From: Arenicella chitinivorans
GTDB taxonomy: Bacteria > Pseudomonadota > Gammaproteobacteria > Arenicellales > Arenicellaceae
Length of the DNA: 64,000 nt
Assembly (NCBI RefSeq): GCF_014651515.1
Contig: NZ_BMXA01000007.1
Span: 1 to 64,000, forward strand
Direction of reading: 5' to 3'
Shown: piece by piece, positions 34,379-43,381 of the stretch
Position numbering within the stretch: position 1 is the stretch's first letter
Layout of the letters: each line of letters opens with the position of its first letter
The notes under the pieces: model-generated
What the model was told of the DNA's origin: nothing
The model's input: only the letters and a program-made list of their open reading frames with translations
Database searches by the model: none
Made by a program: the position numbers and the translations under genes

Positions 34379-34756
34379 TTAACTCAGATAAATGTCGTTA
34401 GGTTGCGGTGCTCTTTCGATGTCAGCGGCAGCAAGTTTGTCGAGGTATTGTCGCCAGTATACCGAGCGTTGCGCACCGAGCTCATACAAATAGTCCCACG
34501 AATACAAGCCAGAATTATGTGCGTCATCGAAGATCAGACGCACAGCATAGTGGCCGACGGGCTCAATGGCAACGATGTTAACGGCTTCTTTGCCAACCTG
34601 CAGTACCGCCTGATCAGGGCCATGACCTTTGACCTCGGCGGACGGCGACATGACACGCAGATACTCGCATGGCAGCGTAAAGTGTTCATCATTAAACACC
34701 ACATCCAGCAATTTGGATTTAGTGTGTAATCGAATATCGGTTGGCGTGTGTTTCAT
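34379..34756 (-). CDS. DUF971-domain protein
   Basis: This 125-residue protein contains a gamma-butyrobetaine hydroxylase N-terminal-like (DUF971) domain: LPCEYLRVMSPSAEVKGHG, then VGHYAVRLIFDDAHNSGLYSW, with conserved His and Asp. The related domain binds zinc in the hydroxylase, although the cysteine ligands are not all evident here. Homologues sit beside ubiE or hslUV in many gammaproteobacteria, and the function is unresolved. It is the first gene of the ubiquinone block. Confidence 0.82.
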   Translation of the reverse strand: MKHTPTDIRLHTKSKLLDVVFNDEHFTLPCEYLRVMSPSAEVKGHGPDQAVLQVGKEAVNIVAIEPVGHYAVRLIFDDAHNSGLYSWDYLYELGAQRSVYWRQYLDKLAAADIERAPQPNDIYLS

Positions 34757-34866
34757 GCGCTTGGCCCCAAGGTTAGAGCTCGCAGTATATCGTTTCGCCC
34801 GTGATGGGAAAACGTGCTATTTTGCGAGATTGATCAAGCATATAACGAGGTGATGAATTAATCGGC

Positions 34867-35229
34867 ATGGAACATTACAAAATCGTGCTGCCGGCGGACT
34901 TAAACGACTATGGGAGTTTGTTCGGCGGCACCTTATTAAAATGGGTGGATGAAATAGCGTATATCCGCGTGAGTCTCGATTTTCACGGGCAACATTTTGT
35001 GACGATCGGGTTGGATAACGTGGAATTCAAACACCCGATCCGAGAAGGCCAGATACTGCGTTTTCGCTGCAAACAAACACGCGTCGGAACCAGTTCTGTG
35101 ACATACAACGTCAAAGTCTATGGCGCACGGTATCAGGCTGATTCGGAAATGGTGCTGTTTGAAAATAATATTACCTTCGTGTGCGTGGACGGCGATGGAC
35201 AAAAAACAGCCATTCGAAAAGACAGCTAA
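34867..35229 (+). CDS. Acyl-CoA thioesterase, hot-dog fold (YciA-like)
   Basis: This 120-residue single hot-dog domain has the conserved LPADLNDYGSLFGGTLLKWVDE (Asn, Asp and helix residues of the active site), VEFKHPIREGQILRF and a terminal FENNITFVCVD strand. It probably hydrolyses short- or medium-chain acyl-CoA as a hexamer. Its 3' end overlaps the next gene by 35 bases. ATG 34867 follows an AGGTG some 20 bases upstream. Confidence 0.85.
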   Translation: MEHYKIVLPADLNDYGSLFGGTLLKWVDEIAYIRVSLDFHGQHFVTIGLDNVEFKHPIREGQILRFRCKQTRVGTSSVTYNVKVYGARYQADSEMVLFENNITFVCVDGDGQKTAIRKDS

Positions 35230-35872
35230 GTTAGGCGCGGTCTCCTCGCTGGCTTTGATTGCGGCCAATTTGGTACCGCTACTCGGGGTTCTCTTTTACG
35301 ACTGGAATGTGGCTTTTGTGTTGGCGCTGTTCTGGATTGAAAACCTGGTCATTGGCCTGTTCAATCTGCTGAAAATGTGGACGTTGGCACTGATTAATCG
35401 ACGCGTATCCGGCTTACCCGTCAGTTTGTTTTTTGTGCTGCATTACGGCATTTTTTGCATGGGACATGGCACTCTGTTGTGGTCCTTGCTGAATATGGGT
35501 GAGCTTCCCGTGGATCAGTATTTTCCCGACGTAGCCTCGGGTTTCGCCAGCCTGTTCGCGCAAGGCGGTGCGGTATTTATGGGCTTTTTCGCAGAGTTTG
35601 GTAGACCATTGGCCTTGGCTGTGTTGGCGCTGATTGCAAGTCATAGCGTGGCATTTATTGAAACCTTTGTCCTCAGTGGTGATATCTGGCGCAAGCGCAT
35701 TGGGGAATTGATGGGCGAACCGTATCCGCGCATTCTGATTATGCATGTCGGGCTACTGGGTGGGGCTTTGTTGTTGGAGCGGTTGGGCTCTCCAACCTGG
35801 TTGTTGGCGATTATGGTGGTGTTGAAAATCATCGTCGATGTCAGTCGATATCGACGTACGAAACAGCACTAA
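35195..35872 (+). CDS. DUF6498-type integral membrane protein
   Basis: This 225-residue protein has about six hydrophobic helices. The motif LFWIENLVIGLFNLLKM (about residues 42-58) is characteristic of DUF6498, whose function is unknown. The start at 35195 (MDKKQPF) lies inside the thioesterase gene and is preferred because a start at 35120 would add a basic, non-conserved leader in full overlap. Translational coupling with the thioesterase is likely. Confidence 0.75.
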   Translation: MDKKQPFEKTAKLGAVSSLALIAANLVPLLGVLFYDWNVAFVLALFWIENLVIGLFNLLKMWTLALINRRVSGLPVSLFFVLHYGIFCMGHGTLLWSLLNMGELPVDQYFPDVASGFASLFAQGGAVFMGFFAEFGRPLALAVLALIASHSVAFIETFVLSGDIWRKRIGELMGEPYPRILIMHVGLLGGALLLERLGSPTWLLAIMVVLKIIVDVSRYRRTKQH

Positions 35873-35964
35873 ACGGCCTGATAAATCGCGTGGTCTTAAG
35901 CTTGGGTTCATCTTAGTTGTGCAATACTGCTGAAAACTAATCAAAGGATTCTCAAGGAATTATT

Positions 35965-36669
35965 ATGCACAAGACTTTATTGACATTTTGTGTCGCGATG
36001 TTGGGCTTATTTGCCACACAATCACTGATTGCCTCGGAGCAAGTGGCAGACGACCAGATTCGTGTGTCGGGTGTGGGCGAGGTCGATGCTGAACCAGATC
36101 AGGTCACGCTCACCGTCAGCGCCTATGCGCAGGAAGCAGACAAAGCCACGGCCAAGCAAAAAGCGGACGCGGCGTATGAGCAGATTCTGGATCTAGTCAA
36201 AGCGTATGGTGTCGACGATAAGGACGTAAAAGTGCAGCAACTGAGCATGCAGCCACAGTATGAATGGTCAGACAATCGCCGAGTCTACCGTGGAGAACGC
36301 GTCAGTCGGATGATCAGTGTAGTAGTCCGTGACCTCGAAAACCTTACGCCCTTGCTTGAAGGATTGGCTCAGCAGGGTGTGTCTGAGGTCAATTCGATGC
36401 AGCCCGGATTTCAAGATAGTTCAGCGTTGCAGCGTGAGGCGCTGGCGCAAGCGGTCGCAGACGCACAAGGCAAGGCAGAATTTCTAGCTAAGCTTGTCAA
36501 GCGCTCGGTGGGGGCCGTAATCAGTATTACCGAAAAAAGTAGTCACAATCCGGTATTCGCGCGCCAAGAAATGGCGATGGCTAAGAGCATGGTCATGGAC
36601 GCACCACCGGAAATGCTTGGAACACAGACCATTCGCGCCAACGTAGAGATCGTGTTTCGATTAAACTAG
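35965..36669 (+). CDS. SIMPL-domain (DUF541) periplasmic protein
   Basis: This 234-residue exported protein has a signal peptide (cleavage near ATQSLIA-SEQ) followed by the SIMPL domain: DQIRVSGVGEVDAEPDQVTL, YVVRD-like strands, and the LQREALAQAVADAQGKAEFL helix. Proteins of this family assemble into large rings in the periplasm or outer membrane, with roles proposed in oxidative stress. An AAGGA stands 6 bases before ATG 35965. The next gene follows by 43 bases on the same strand. Confidence 0.85.
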   Translation: MHKTLLTFCVAMLGLFATQSLIASEQVADDQIRVSGVGEVDAEPDQVTLTVSAYAQEADKATAKQKADAAYEQILDLVKAYGVDDKDVKVQQLSMQPQYEWSDNRRVYRGERVSRMISVVVRDLENLTPLLEGLAQQGVSEVNSMQPGFQDSSALQREALAQAVADAQGKAEFLAKLVKRSVGAVISITEKSSHNPVFARQEMAMAKSMVMDAPPEMLGTQTIRANVEIVFRLN

Positions 36670-36712
36670 TAGGCCTTTCAGTCACGTCTTAGCGTCGCGG
36701 TACGAGCGAATT

Positions 36713-37369
36713 ATGTTGCGAATTATTCTGTTTTTGTTGTTATTGGTACTCGCCGTGAGCGGTTATGTTTGGTATTCCATGCAATCCTTGCCTGCTTGGT
36801 TCGATGACAATCCGAGTCAGGCCAGTGATGCGTTGAATAATATTCAGACGCCTCCAGATGTCCACAAACTGTTGGGGGGCAAAGTGGCTGATGTCATGAA
36901 TGGCCAGATTGTGTTGAGCGAAGACGAGTTCAACACCATCTTGTTGGCGAGCTTGGCGCGTGATGCAGATGGTCGAAAACTACTACAGGTCAGCGATGCG
37001 GTAAAGGCCTTTCTGCGGCCCGGTGAGGTCGAAATCGCAGCGGTGATTAATCTTGATAAGGTCGAGGCGGTGAATCCTGATGCTCGGCGTGCTGTTGAAA
37101 AATTCGATAAGATTTTTCCATTTCTGGACGGTTCACGCGTGGCCTTAAGTGTGTTTGGGACACCGGTTGTGCGCCATGGTGGCGTAGGCGTCAAAGACGA
37201 CTTTCATATTCGCGTCGGAGCCTTGCCGTTCAGCAATGACACATTGCGTGGATTGGGCGTGGACGTCGAGCGTGCGAACCGTACTAATCTCGACCTTGAG
37301 TATCTCGAAGTCCAGGAAATGGCACTCACCAAACAGCAGGTGTCTATGTCGGTATTACCGCGGTTTTAG
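36713..37369 (+). CDS. Hypothetical membrane-anchored protein
   Basis: This 218-residue protein begins with a strong hydrophobic N-terminal helix (residues 3-21, probably an uncleaved anchor). The exported part alternates helices and strands, with a VADVMNGQIVLSEDEFNTILLAS segment and a beta-rich C-terminal half ending LTKQQVSMSVLPRF. I do not recognise a family. Co-orientation with the SIMPL gene suggests a shared transcript. Confidence 0.55.
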   Translation: MLRIILFLLLLVLAVSGYVWYSMQSLPAWFDDNPSQASDALNNIQTPPDVHKLLGGKVADVMNGQIVLSEDEFNTILLASLARDADGRKLLQVSDAVKAFLRPGEVEIAAVINLDKVEAVNPDARRAVEKFDKIFPFLDGSRVALSVFGTPVVRHGGVGVKDDFHIRVGALPFSNDTLRGLGVDVERANRTNLDLEYLEVQEMALTKQQVSMSVLPRF

Positions 37370-37406
37370 GCTTAACTGTCTTTGACCTAGTCAAGAGTGT
37401 GCGCCA

Positions 37407-37673
37407 TTACTCTGTGGAACTCCGCTTATGGCGTTTCCAGTAATTGAACAAGCCGACCAGCGACGCGGCTATCCAAAATATTTCGATTACAAAGCTCGCT
37501 AGGTTGAAATGGATCAATAAGCTAATGAGCAGAAGAACCGCGCCAACCAGATTCCACAGATTGTAAGCCAAGCCTTTGGCATCCAATTTGTTTAATTGCA
37601 GCAAAAAGTAAGTGCCCACCACCATTGATGTGCCCAACATCCCGATGATGTTGGCCAGTAAGTCGATGTTCAT
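37407..37673 (-). CDS. Small membrane protein of CBU_0592 type
   Basis: This 88-residue protein has three hydrophobic helices. GMLGTSMVVGTYFLLQLNKLD and YNLWNLVGAVLLLISLL are typical of the small CBU_0592-like family of unknown function. It starts at the last base of the cytochrome b561-YceI stop codon, so it is coupled to that gene. Confidence 0.7.
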   Translation of the reverse strand: MNIDLLANIIGMLGTSMVVGTYFLLQLNKLDAKGLAYNLWNLVGAVLLLISLLIHFNLASFVIEIFWIAASLVGLFNYWKRHKRSSTE

Positions 37674-38872
37674 TATTGTGCGTCTGCTTCTGCTGCAACT
37701 GTTGCTTCAATCAGAACTTGGACCGCCACGTCTTTACCGACCCAGGATGTGTCAGTCCAGTCACCGGTGCCAATATTCCAAGCTAATCGATCAATGGTTG
37801 CTTGGCCTTCGAGCCTTACCAAGTCACCGGTTTGGTGTACGGTAAAGGTAAAAGGCAACGTCTTACTGATGCCTTTCATTGTCAGGCGACCTTGGGTGAC
37901 GAATGCGTCGCCTTGGCGGTTGAACTCGGTGGCGACAAAGCGAGCCGTCGGATGGTTGGACACGTCAAAAAATTCTGCCGATGCGATCGTTTGATCACGT
38001 TCAGCGTCGTTTGAATCCGCTGAGGCTGGATCGATAGTGACATCAAAACGCGACTGATCGAGCTCATCCGCATCAAAAAAGAGTTCCGCTTGCCATTGTT
38101 GCCATTGACCTGAAAATGGTGCGCCAGCCTGATCACCACTGAATTTGATATAACTGTTTTGTTGATTGACTTGCCATTGCGTTAACGTACTTTCACGTAC
38201 CGACGGCGCATTGTCTTGTGCGTCTTCGCTGATTGCTGGCGTGGTGTCTGATGCGGTTGGTGCAGACGAATTGATTATGCGCCCAAATACCAAGGTGCAG
38301 AGTACCGTCGACGCAATGAACAAACCCCAGCCCAATTTGCTCGACATTCGTCGTAACACTTCATCGCGATCAATGAGGTGGTGTTTCAGCGCGGCTGCAA
38401 TATGAATCAGTGCAACAATAAACAAGGCCTCGGCCAAATAATGATGCGTGACATGCATCGCTTTAGCCCAGGCCTCACTTGGTCCGACTAAATCTGGTAG
38501 TGCGACTAGGTTAAACCAGCTTACCGAATAGGCTTTGGCAGAAGACATCAACCAGCCGCTCAGTGGTAGGGCGAACAGGAAGCCATACAGTAATAGGTGG
38601 GAGATGTGTGAGCCCCAGACCTGCCATGTTGGCATGGTTTCTGGGAGTGCTGGTGGTGGCGATGTAAAGCGAACGACAATCCGCACCAAGGCGAGCGCCA
38701 AAATGGTGATTCCTATTGATTTGTGATTGGCCAGTACTGCCAACTGGTTTAGTACCTCGCCGCGGTCTTCAGCGGCCTCGGCCAGTTTCGCCAGGATGTA
38801 TTGTGTAACGATCAGTCCTGCGACTAACCAATGCAATATTTTGGCTGGAATTCGATATTGGTGTGTTGTCAT
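37673..38872 (-). CDS. Cytochrome b561 fused to a YceI domain
   Basis: This 399-residue fusion has an N-terminal four-helix cytochrome b561 domain (about residues 1-200) with candidate heme ligands in KILHWLVAG, LANHKSIG and MHVTHHYLAEALF. A fifth helix and a Ser/Thr/Asp-rich linker lead to a C-terminal YceI lipocalin-like domain (about residues 235-393; NSYIKFSGDQAGAPFSGQW, RLTMKGISKTLPFTF). YceI proteins bind isoprenoid lipids, so the periplasmic lobe may bind a quinone that the cytochrome oxidises or reduces. That is inference. The gene overlaps xerC by 4 bases. Confidence 0.88.
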   Translation of the reverse strand: MTTHQYRIPAKILHWLVAGLIVTQYILAKLAEAAEDRGEVLNQLAVLANHKSIGITILALALVRIVVRFTSPPPALPETMPTWQVWGSHISHLLLYGFLFALPLSGWLMSSAKAYSVSWFNLVALPDLVGPSEAWAKAMHVTHHYLAEALFIVALIHIAAALKHHLIDRDEVLRRMSSKLGWGLFIASTVLCTLVFGRIINSSAPTASDTTPAISEDAQDNAPSVRESTLTQWQVNQQNSYIKFSGDQAGAPFSGQWQQWQAELFFDADELDQSRFDVTIDPASADSNDAERDQTIASAEFFDVSNHPTARFVATEFNRQGDAFVTQGRLTMKGISKTLPFTFTVHQTGDLVRLEGQATIDRLAWNIGTGDWTDTSWVGKDVAVQVLIEATVAAEADAQ

Positions 38873-39771
38873 TTCGTCTTCTTGGCGCGCGGATGTGCGT
38901 CGTCGTAAACCTGTGCCAGGTGTTGAAAATCTAAATGGGTGTAAATTTGCGTGGTGCTGATATTCGCATGCCCGAGCAATTCTTGCACCGCACGTAGTTC
39001 ACCACTCGATTCGAGCATATGACTCGCAAAGGAATGTCGCAGCATATGCGGGCTAACCGAGATGTCGATGCCCTGTTTACGAGCCCAGTAGTTTACCCTA
39101 GTCTGAATCGAGCGTGGGCTTAGGCGATTGCCGTGCTGGCTGATGAATACGGCCTCATAGGCGTTGAGCGGCAGCGAATTTCGTTGTATCAACCATTCAC
39201 GCAGCGCCTTGTCAGCCTGCTTGCCGATAGGGAGATCTCGAGTTTTATTGCCTTTACCGGTGACGCGAATCATTCGCTCGGGTAAATTCAGGTCGTTCAA
39301 ATCAAGGTTACACAGTTCGGCCAAACGCAAACCACTGGAATAAAACAATTCCAGAATGGCTTTGTCACGATAACTCAGCGGGTCCTGTGCATTTAATTCC
39401 ACCAACGATGTAATCTGATCCACGGTCAGGGTTTTGGGCAGTCGTTGTTCGGATTTTGGAGCACGAACATCGTTAAATGGATTACTTTTGAGTAACCGAC
39501 GCTGAATTAAATACTGACAAAACCCGCGTGCCGCAGACAGAATGCGCTGAATACTCTTGGCGTGTAAGCCCTTGGTATTCAGGTTGGCGGCGAACAGGCG
39601 TGCTGCATGGTTGGTTAATCCTTGCCACAGCAATAAGCCTTTTTGGTCACTAAACTCGAGTAGTTTCAACAAATCACGCCGATAGGCTTGAATGGTGTGT
39701 GTCGAGAGTCGGCGTTCGACAGCCAGCATGGTGAGGTATTCGTCGACCAGTTGTGCGGCGTTTTGGGCCAT
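38869..39771 (-). CDS. xerC: Tyrosine recombinase XerC
   Basis: XerC acts with XerD at dif to resolve chromosome dimers. The 300-residue protein has the N-terminal SAM-like core-binding domain (YLTMLAVERRLSTHTIQAY) and the catalytic residues Arg (SSGLRLAELC), Lys (GKGNKTRDLP), His-x-x-Arg (HMLRHSFASHML), His (LLGHANISTTQIYTHL) and the nucleophile Tyr in the same motif. ATG 39771 is preferred over a start 48 bases upstream inside the DUF484 gene. The context dapF-DUF484-xerC is the conserved gammaproteobacterial order. It is not a mobile-element integrase. Confidence 0.95.
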   Translation of the reverse strand: MAQNAAQLVDEYLTMLAVERRLSTHTIQAYRRDLLKLLEFSDQKGLLLWQGLTNHAARLFAANLNTKGLHAKSIQRILSAARGFCQYLIQRRLLKSNPFNDVRAPKSEQRLPKTLTVDQITSLVELNAQDPLSYRDKAILELFYSSGLRLAELCNLDLNDLNLPERMIRVTGKGNKTRDLPIGKQADKALREWLIQRNSLPLNAYEAVFISQHGNRLSPRSIQTRVNYWARKQGIDISVSPHMLRHSFASHMLESSGELRAVQELLGHANISTTQIYTHLDFQHLAQVYDDAHPRAKKTK

Positions 39772-39785
39772 TGTGTCGTAACGGC

Positions 39786-40457
39786 TTAGATTCCGTGTGG
39801 TTGCAGACGCGCGAAACAAATCCCGGCCATCAACCCCAGGCGATCGAGGTGTGCTGTGCCCAGATCATTGGTGTAGCGATCCGGTTCGCGTGACCCAAGA
39901 GCCAGAATCGCCAAGGGACTTTTACTGTCCGGCGTGCGCATCGGCACCAGCGCAGCGGAGTTGATATCCTTGCTGAAGAACAAACTCATAATATTGCTCG
40001 GCCACCGATTGTCGCAAACCGCTCGATTATTAGACAGACGACGGATCGCGTCTTCATAACTGTCACTGTCGCTTTGGCGGCGCGAAGCGGCCTGTGATGT
40101 TTTGAACGATACTTCATCAATCTCGAACTTGGTGCGCAGTTCATTGGGGAACTCAGTGGCGAATTCAGACAAGTTGGTGAATCCAATCATTTGACAAATA
40201 ACGTGCGTAAAATTATCACTGATTTGCTCGTTTTCGCGGGCAACCTGAATGAACTGATGTTGTTGGGACTGTTGTTCTTTCAAGCGCTCTTTCAAAAGCG
40301 AAATTTGGCGCTCTATCAGACTGGCAGTCCCGCGACTGTCGCTCAGTGATACCAATTCCAGTAATTCGGGGTACTGCTGAAATATGGTCGGGTGATCACG
40401 CAGATAGCTGGCAAAGTCGGCGCGGGTCATGTTGGTAGTCTGTTCAGCAGGGTTCAT
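39786..40457 (-). CDS. DUF484-family protein
   Basis: This 223-residue cytoplasmic protein begins with the conserved FASYLRDHPTIFQQYPELLELV, followed by a coiled coil (LIERQISLLKERLKEQQSQQ) and a GAF-like C-terminal domain ending LALGSREPDRYTNDLGTAHL. Genes of this family sit between dapF and xerC in many gammaproteobacteria (yigA in E. coli). Function is unknown. Confidence 0.88.
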   Translation of the reverse strand: MNPAEQTTNMTRADFASYLRDHPTIFQQYPELLELVSLSDSRGTASLIERQISLLKERLKEQQSQQHQFIQVARENEQISDNFTHVICQMIGFTNLSEFATEFPNELRTKFEIDEVSFKTSQAASRRQSDSDSYEDAIRRLSNNRAVCDNRWPSNIMSLFFSKDINSAALVPMRTPDSKSPLAILALGSREPDRYTNDLGTAHLDRLGLMAGICFARLQPHGI

Positions 40458-40507
40458 ATAATGAGAAATCGCAGATGTTTCTTAATTGGAGACCGATTCA
40501 GTCTAGT

Positions 40508-41341
40508 CTACAACGAAATTCGACCTTCGAAGGTGGTTTCCGCCGGGCCGGTCATCAAAACTGCTTGGTTTTCGCCGTCCCAGCGCACGTTCAGCACGCC
40601 ACCGGTCAATTCCGCCGTGACGTTGGAGTCAAGTAGACCACGCTGAATCCCAGTGACCACGGCCGCACAGGCGCCCGAACCACAGGCAATGGTTTCGCCG
40701 CTGCCACGTTCGAATACGCGCACACGCACCTCTTGTCTTGACACCACTTGCAGAAACCCAATATTGGCACGTTCGGGAAACATCGGATGGGTTTCGAGTC
40801 GAGCGCCTAGTTCAATCACCGGTGCCGCATCGACGTCGTCAACCAGGAGCACCGCGTGCGGATTACCCATTGATACAGCACTAAACTCGATGGTTTGATC
40901 ATCCAGTTGCAGCGTGTAGAGTGACTGGCGTTCAGAAGCGTTGAGCGGAATGTCACTGGGCGTAAATCGCGGCGCGCCCATATTGACAGTGACCATCTGC
41001 GACGTCGGATTTAAGTCCAGCGTCATGACTCCTGAGAGCGTTTCGACGCGAACTGGATTTTTATTTGTCAGGCCCTTGTCATGCACGTAACGTGCAAAGC
41101 ATCGAGCGCCGTTACCGCATTGGCCGACTTCGCTGCCGTCGGCATTTAAGATTCGATATTTAAAATCGATGTCGTCAGAAGTTGAGGATTCCACGATTAA
41201 AATCTGGTCGCATCCAATGCCAAAATGGCGGTCAGCGATCTTGTTCGCCTGGGCAGCAGTTAATGGATAAGCTGCACGCGTAAAGTCAAAGACTACAAAG
41301 TCATTACCCAAACCGTGCATTTTTGTGAAGTGTAGTTCCAT
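40508..41341 (-). CDS. dapF: Diaminopimelate epimerase
   Basis: DapF converts LL- to meso-diaminopimelate for lysine and peptidoglycan synthesis. The 277-residue enzyme has both active-site cysteines, in GQCGNGARCFARYV and ETIACGSGACAAVV, and the N-terminal KMHGLGNDFVVFD. It is the first gene of the minus-strand dapF-DUF484-xerC-b561 run. Confidence 0.97.
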   Translation of the reverse strand: MELHFTKMHGLGNDFVVFDFTRAAYPLTAAQANKIADRHFGIGCDQILIVESSTSDDIDFKYRILNADGSEVGQCGNGARCFARYVHDKGLTNKNPVRVETLSGVMTLDLNPTSQMVTVNMGAPRFTPSDIPLNASERQSLYTLQLDDQTIEFSAVSMGNPHAVLLVDDVDAAPVIELGARLETHPMFPERANIGFLQVVSRQEVRVRVFERGSGETIACGSGACAAVVTGIQRGLLDSNVTAELTGGVLNVRWDGENQAVLMTGPAETTFEGRISL

Positions 41342-41444
41342 GCGCGTATTTAATCACAAATTGGCTGCTGGAGCTCATGGTTGAGCGGCAACAATTTGGA
41401 TAATTTTTTAGCTAAATTTCGCCTGCATTTGTATACTCCGCTGC

Positions 41445-42086
41445 ATGCAGATTAATTGGCAAGATATTGACACGGTGCTGTTGGATATGGACGGCACGCT
41501 GCTCGATTTACACTTCGACAACCATTTCTGGTTGGAACATATTCCCCGGATCTGGGGTGAACCGCGAGGAATGTCAGCGCAGGAGGCTAAATCCCATCTT
41601 GCCCCCTTATTTGAACAGCATGCGGGCACCCTGAACTGGTATTGTGTGGATTTTTGGAGTGACTTGCTTGGGGTGGATATCATGCATCACAAACAGGAAG
41701 TAGCGCATAAAATCGCGTACCGCCCGAGTGCGAAGGCATTTCTGCAACGCTGTCGGGACGAGAGTGACGATGTGCGCCTAATCACCAACGCTCACCGCAA
41801 GGTGTTGAACCTTAAGATTGCGCACACCAAGCTGGATCAATACTTCCACGACATGGTGTGTTCGCATGAACTGTCACACCCGAAAGAGGATGAAGGATTC
41901 TGGCATCAACTGCAGAACAAAAAAACCTTTGACCCGGATCGAACCTTGTTTTTGGACGACAGTGAGGCGGTATTGGAAGCTGCTGATCGCTACGGCATTA
42001 AACACGTCTATAGCATCGCACAACCGGATTTAAGTACGGAGCGAGCGATGCCGAGTCGTTTCTATATGCTTGACAGGTTGGCGTAA
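41445..42086 (+). CDS. HAD-family nucleotidase, YrfG-like (GMP/IMP nucleotidase)
   Basis: This 213-residue HAD phosphatase has motif I LLDMDGTLLD (Asp14, Asp16), motif II LITNAH, a motif III Lys in SHPKEDEGFW and motif IV FLDDSEAVL. The phrase FWLEHIPRIWGEPRG after motif I is typical of the YrfG subgroup, which dephosphorylates GMP and IMP. A TATACT at 41432-41437 lies so close to ATG 41445 that the transcript may be leaderless. It is convergent with the crotonase gene. Confidence 0.82.
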   Translation: MQINWQDIDTVLLDMDGTLLDLHFDNHFWLEHIPRIWGEPRGMSAQEAKSHLAPLFEQHAGTLNWYCVDFWSDLLGVDIMHHKQEVAHKIAYRPSAKAFLQRCRDESDDVRLITNAHRKVLNLKIAHTKLDQYFHDMVCSHELSHPKEDEGFWHQLQNKKTFDPDRTLFLDDSEAVLEAADRYGIKHVYSIAQPDLSTERAMPSRFYMLDRLA

Positions 42087-42092
42087 GGTTTA

Positions 42093-42848
42093 CTACGCGC
42101 CGAAGGCGCCCAACCGGTCCGAGGTATCGTTGATGTCGGGGAACTGCTCGGCATTTTCGTGCATCAAAGCGTCTTCCAGAGGTTGGTAGCGCTCGTGGAT
42201 CTGATACAAGGTTTTATAGGCTTGAATAGCGGCAGTACTGCCATCACAGATTTGCGTCGTCAGGTCAGCCACGAGTTGGTCGAGTGCGTCTGCCCCTTCC
42301 GCTACATCATTGACCAAGCCCCAATCGAGCGCCTGACGACCGGAAAAGACGGCTGCACTGAACGATAATTGTCGCGCGCGGCGTACGCCAACGGCACGCG
42401 CCAGATTTTGCGCCATACCCCAAGTCGGACGCAGCCCCCATTTAGCATGAGTATCGCCAAATTTAGTATCGGCGTCGGCAATGATAAAGTCACAGCTCAG
42501 CGCGAGTTCGAGAGCCCCGGTAAAACACGCGCCGTGTACCTTGGCAATGACCGGCAGGCGGTGTGTACGAATGGCGTAGGTGACTTGGTTGGCAATGGTG
42601 TCGAAAACGTCCCCGATTTTGCCGGCCTTCGGCTCGATCCCTTGTAGGATCTTGAGGTCGACTCCGGCGGAAAACCCGCGCCCGTTGCCGTTCACCACCA
42701 CCACCTTACAGGCTTCATCGTGATTTGCTTGTTCCAACGCAGCCAGAAAGTCATGGAGCATCGCCGGCGTGAATGCATTAAACGCGTCAGGTCGGTTAAA
42801 GGTAATGGTGAACACACCGTCGTGTTCGCGGGTCAGTATCGTGGTCAT
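42093..42848 (-). CDS. Enoyl-CoA hydratase/isomerase (crotonase) family protein
   Basis: This 251-residue crotonase has VFTITFNRPDAFNAFTPAML, the oxyanion-hole segment GNGRGFSAGVDLKIL and HGACFTGALELALSCDFIIA. The usual first catalytic Glu in the second loop corresponds to the Thr/Gly-rich TGALELAL region, so the exact reaction (hydration, isomerisation or hydrolysis of an acyl-CoA) is uncertain. It overlaps the GNAT gene by 4 bases and ends the glmU-glmS-uvrD run. Confidence 0.82.
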   Translation of the reverse strand: MTTILTREHDGVFTITFNRPDAFNAFTPAMLHDFLAALEQANHDEACKVVVVNGNGRGFSAGVDLKILQGIEPKAGKIGDVFDTIANQVTYAIRTHRLPVIAKVHGACFTGALELALSCDFIIADADTKFGDTHAKWGLRPTWGMAQNLARAVGVRRARQLSFSAAVFSGRQALDWGLVNDVAEGADALDQLVADLTTQICDGSTAAIQAYKTLYQIHERYQPLEDALMHENAEQFPDINDTSDRLGAFGA

Positions 42849-43381
42849 AGTGTCGTCTTCGTGGTCTTAGTTAATCGTTGCGAGCGTGTGCCGTCCTCTT
42901 GGGTGACGACGTTGCGTGTTTGAAACCCGAGCTTTGCGAGCAAATTCAATGACGCCGTATTTTCACAATCTACATTGGCGCGAAACTCCGACAGGGTCAA
43001 ACGGTCTGCTAACGCGGGTAGCAGCGCACGGAGTATTTCTGTCATCACACCTTGCCCCCAGTTGGCTCTGGCCAGAACATAACCGATTTCGATGCTATTG
43101 GATTCCGCCAAATAGTCGAACGCAATGGCGGTGCCCACAAGTTCTGGCCGGCCTCGACGCAGAATCACGAACTGCGCCGCCTCTGCGATGCCTCGGCGCT
43201 CAAGGACACGAGCATACCAGCGCTCAGCATCCGCCCAATTTTGCCAAGTCTGGTAGGGAAGGTAGCGATTGACTTCGTCATCCGAATGGATTGCGTAGAT
43301 CGCCGTGATATCCGTTTCGACAATCGGTCGCAGCAGGTAATTCTCGGTTTGTATCCTAAAGTCTGAGAGCAACTCAATCAT
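42845..43381 (-). CDS. GNAT acetyltransferase, RimJ/RimL type
   Basis: This 178-residue N-acetyltransferase has TENYLLRPIVETDITAIYAI near the N-terminus, the acetyl-CoA-binding region ARANWGQGVMTEILRALL and the ANVDCENTASLNLLAKLGFQ motif, all typical of the RimJ/RimL group acting on protein N-termini or small amines. Its substrate is unknown. It overlaps the hydrolase gene by 8 bases and the crotonase by 4. Confidence 0.85.
   Translation of the reverse strand: MIELLSDFRIQTENYLLRPIVETDITAIYAIHSDDEVNRYLPYQTWQNWADAERWYARVLERRGIAEAAQFVILRRGRPELVGTAIAFDYLAESNSIEIGYVLARANWGQGVMTEILRALLPALADRLTLSEFRANVDCENTASLNLLAKLGFQTRNVVTQEDGTRSQRLTKTTKTTL

Noticed and set aside
38869-39771. Tyrosine recombinase as evidence of a mobile element or integron integrase
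   Set aside because: Length, motifs and the dapF-DUF484-xerC context identify the housekeeping XerC. It lacks the extra domain of integron integrases and is 36 kb from the cassette array.
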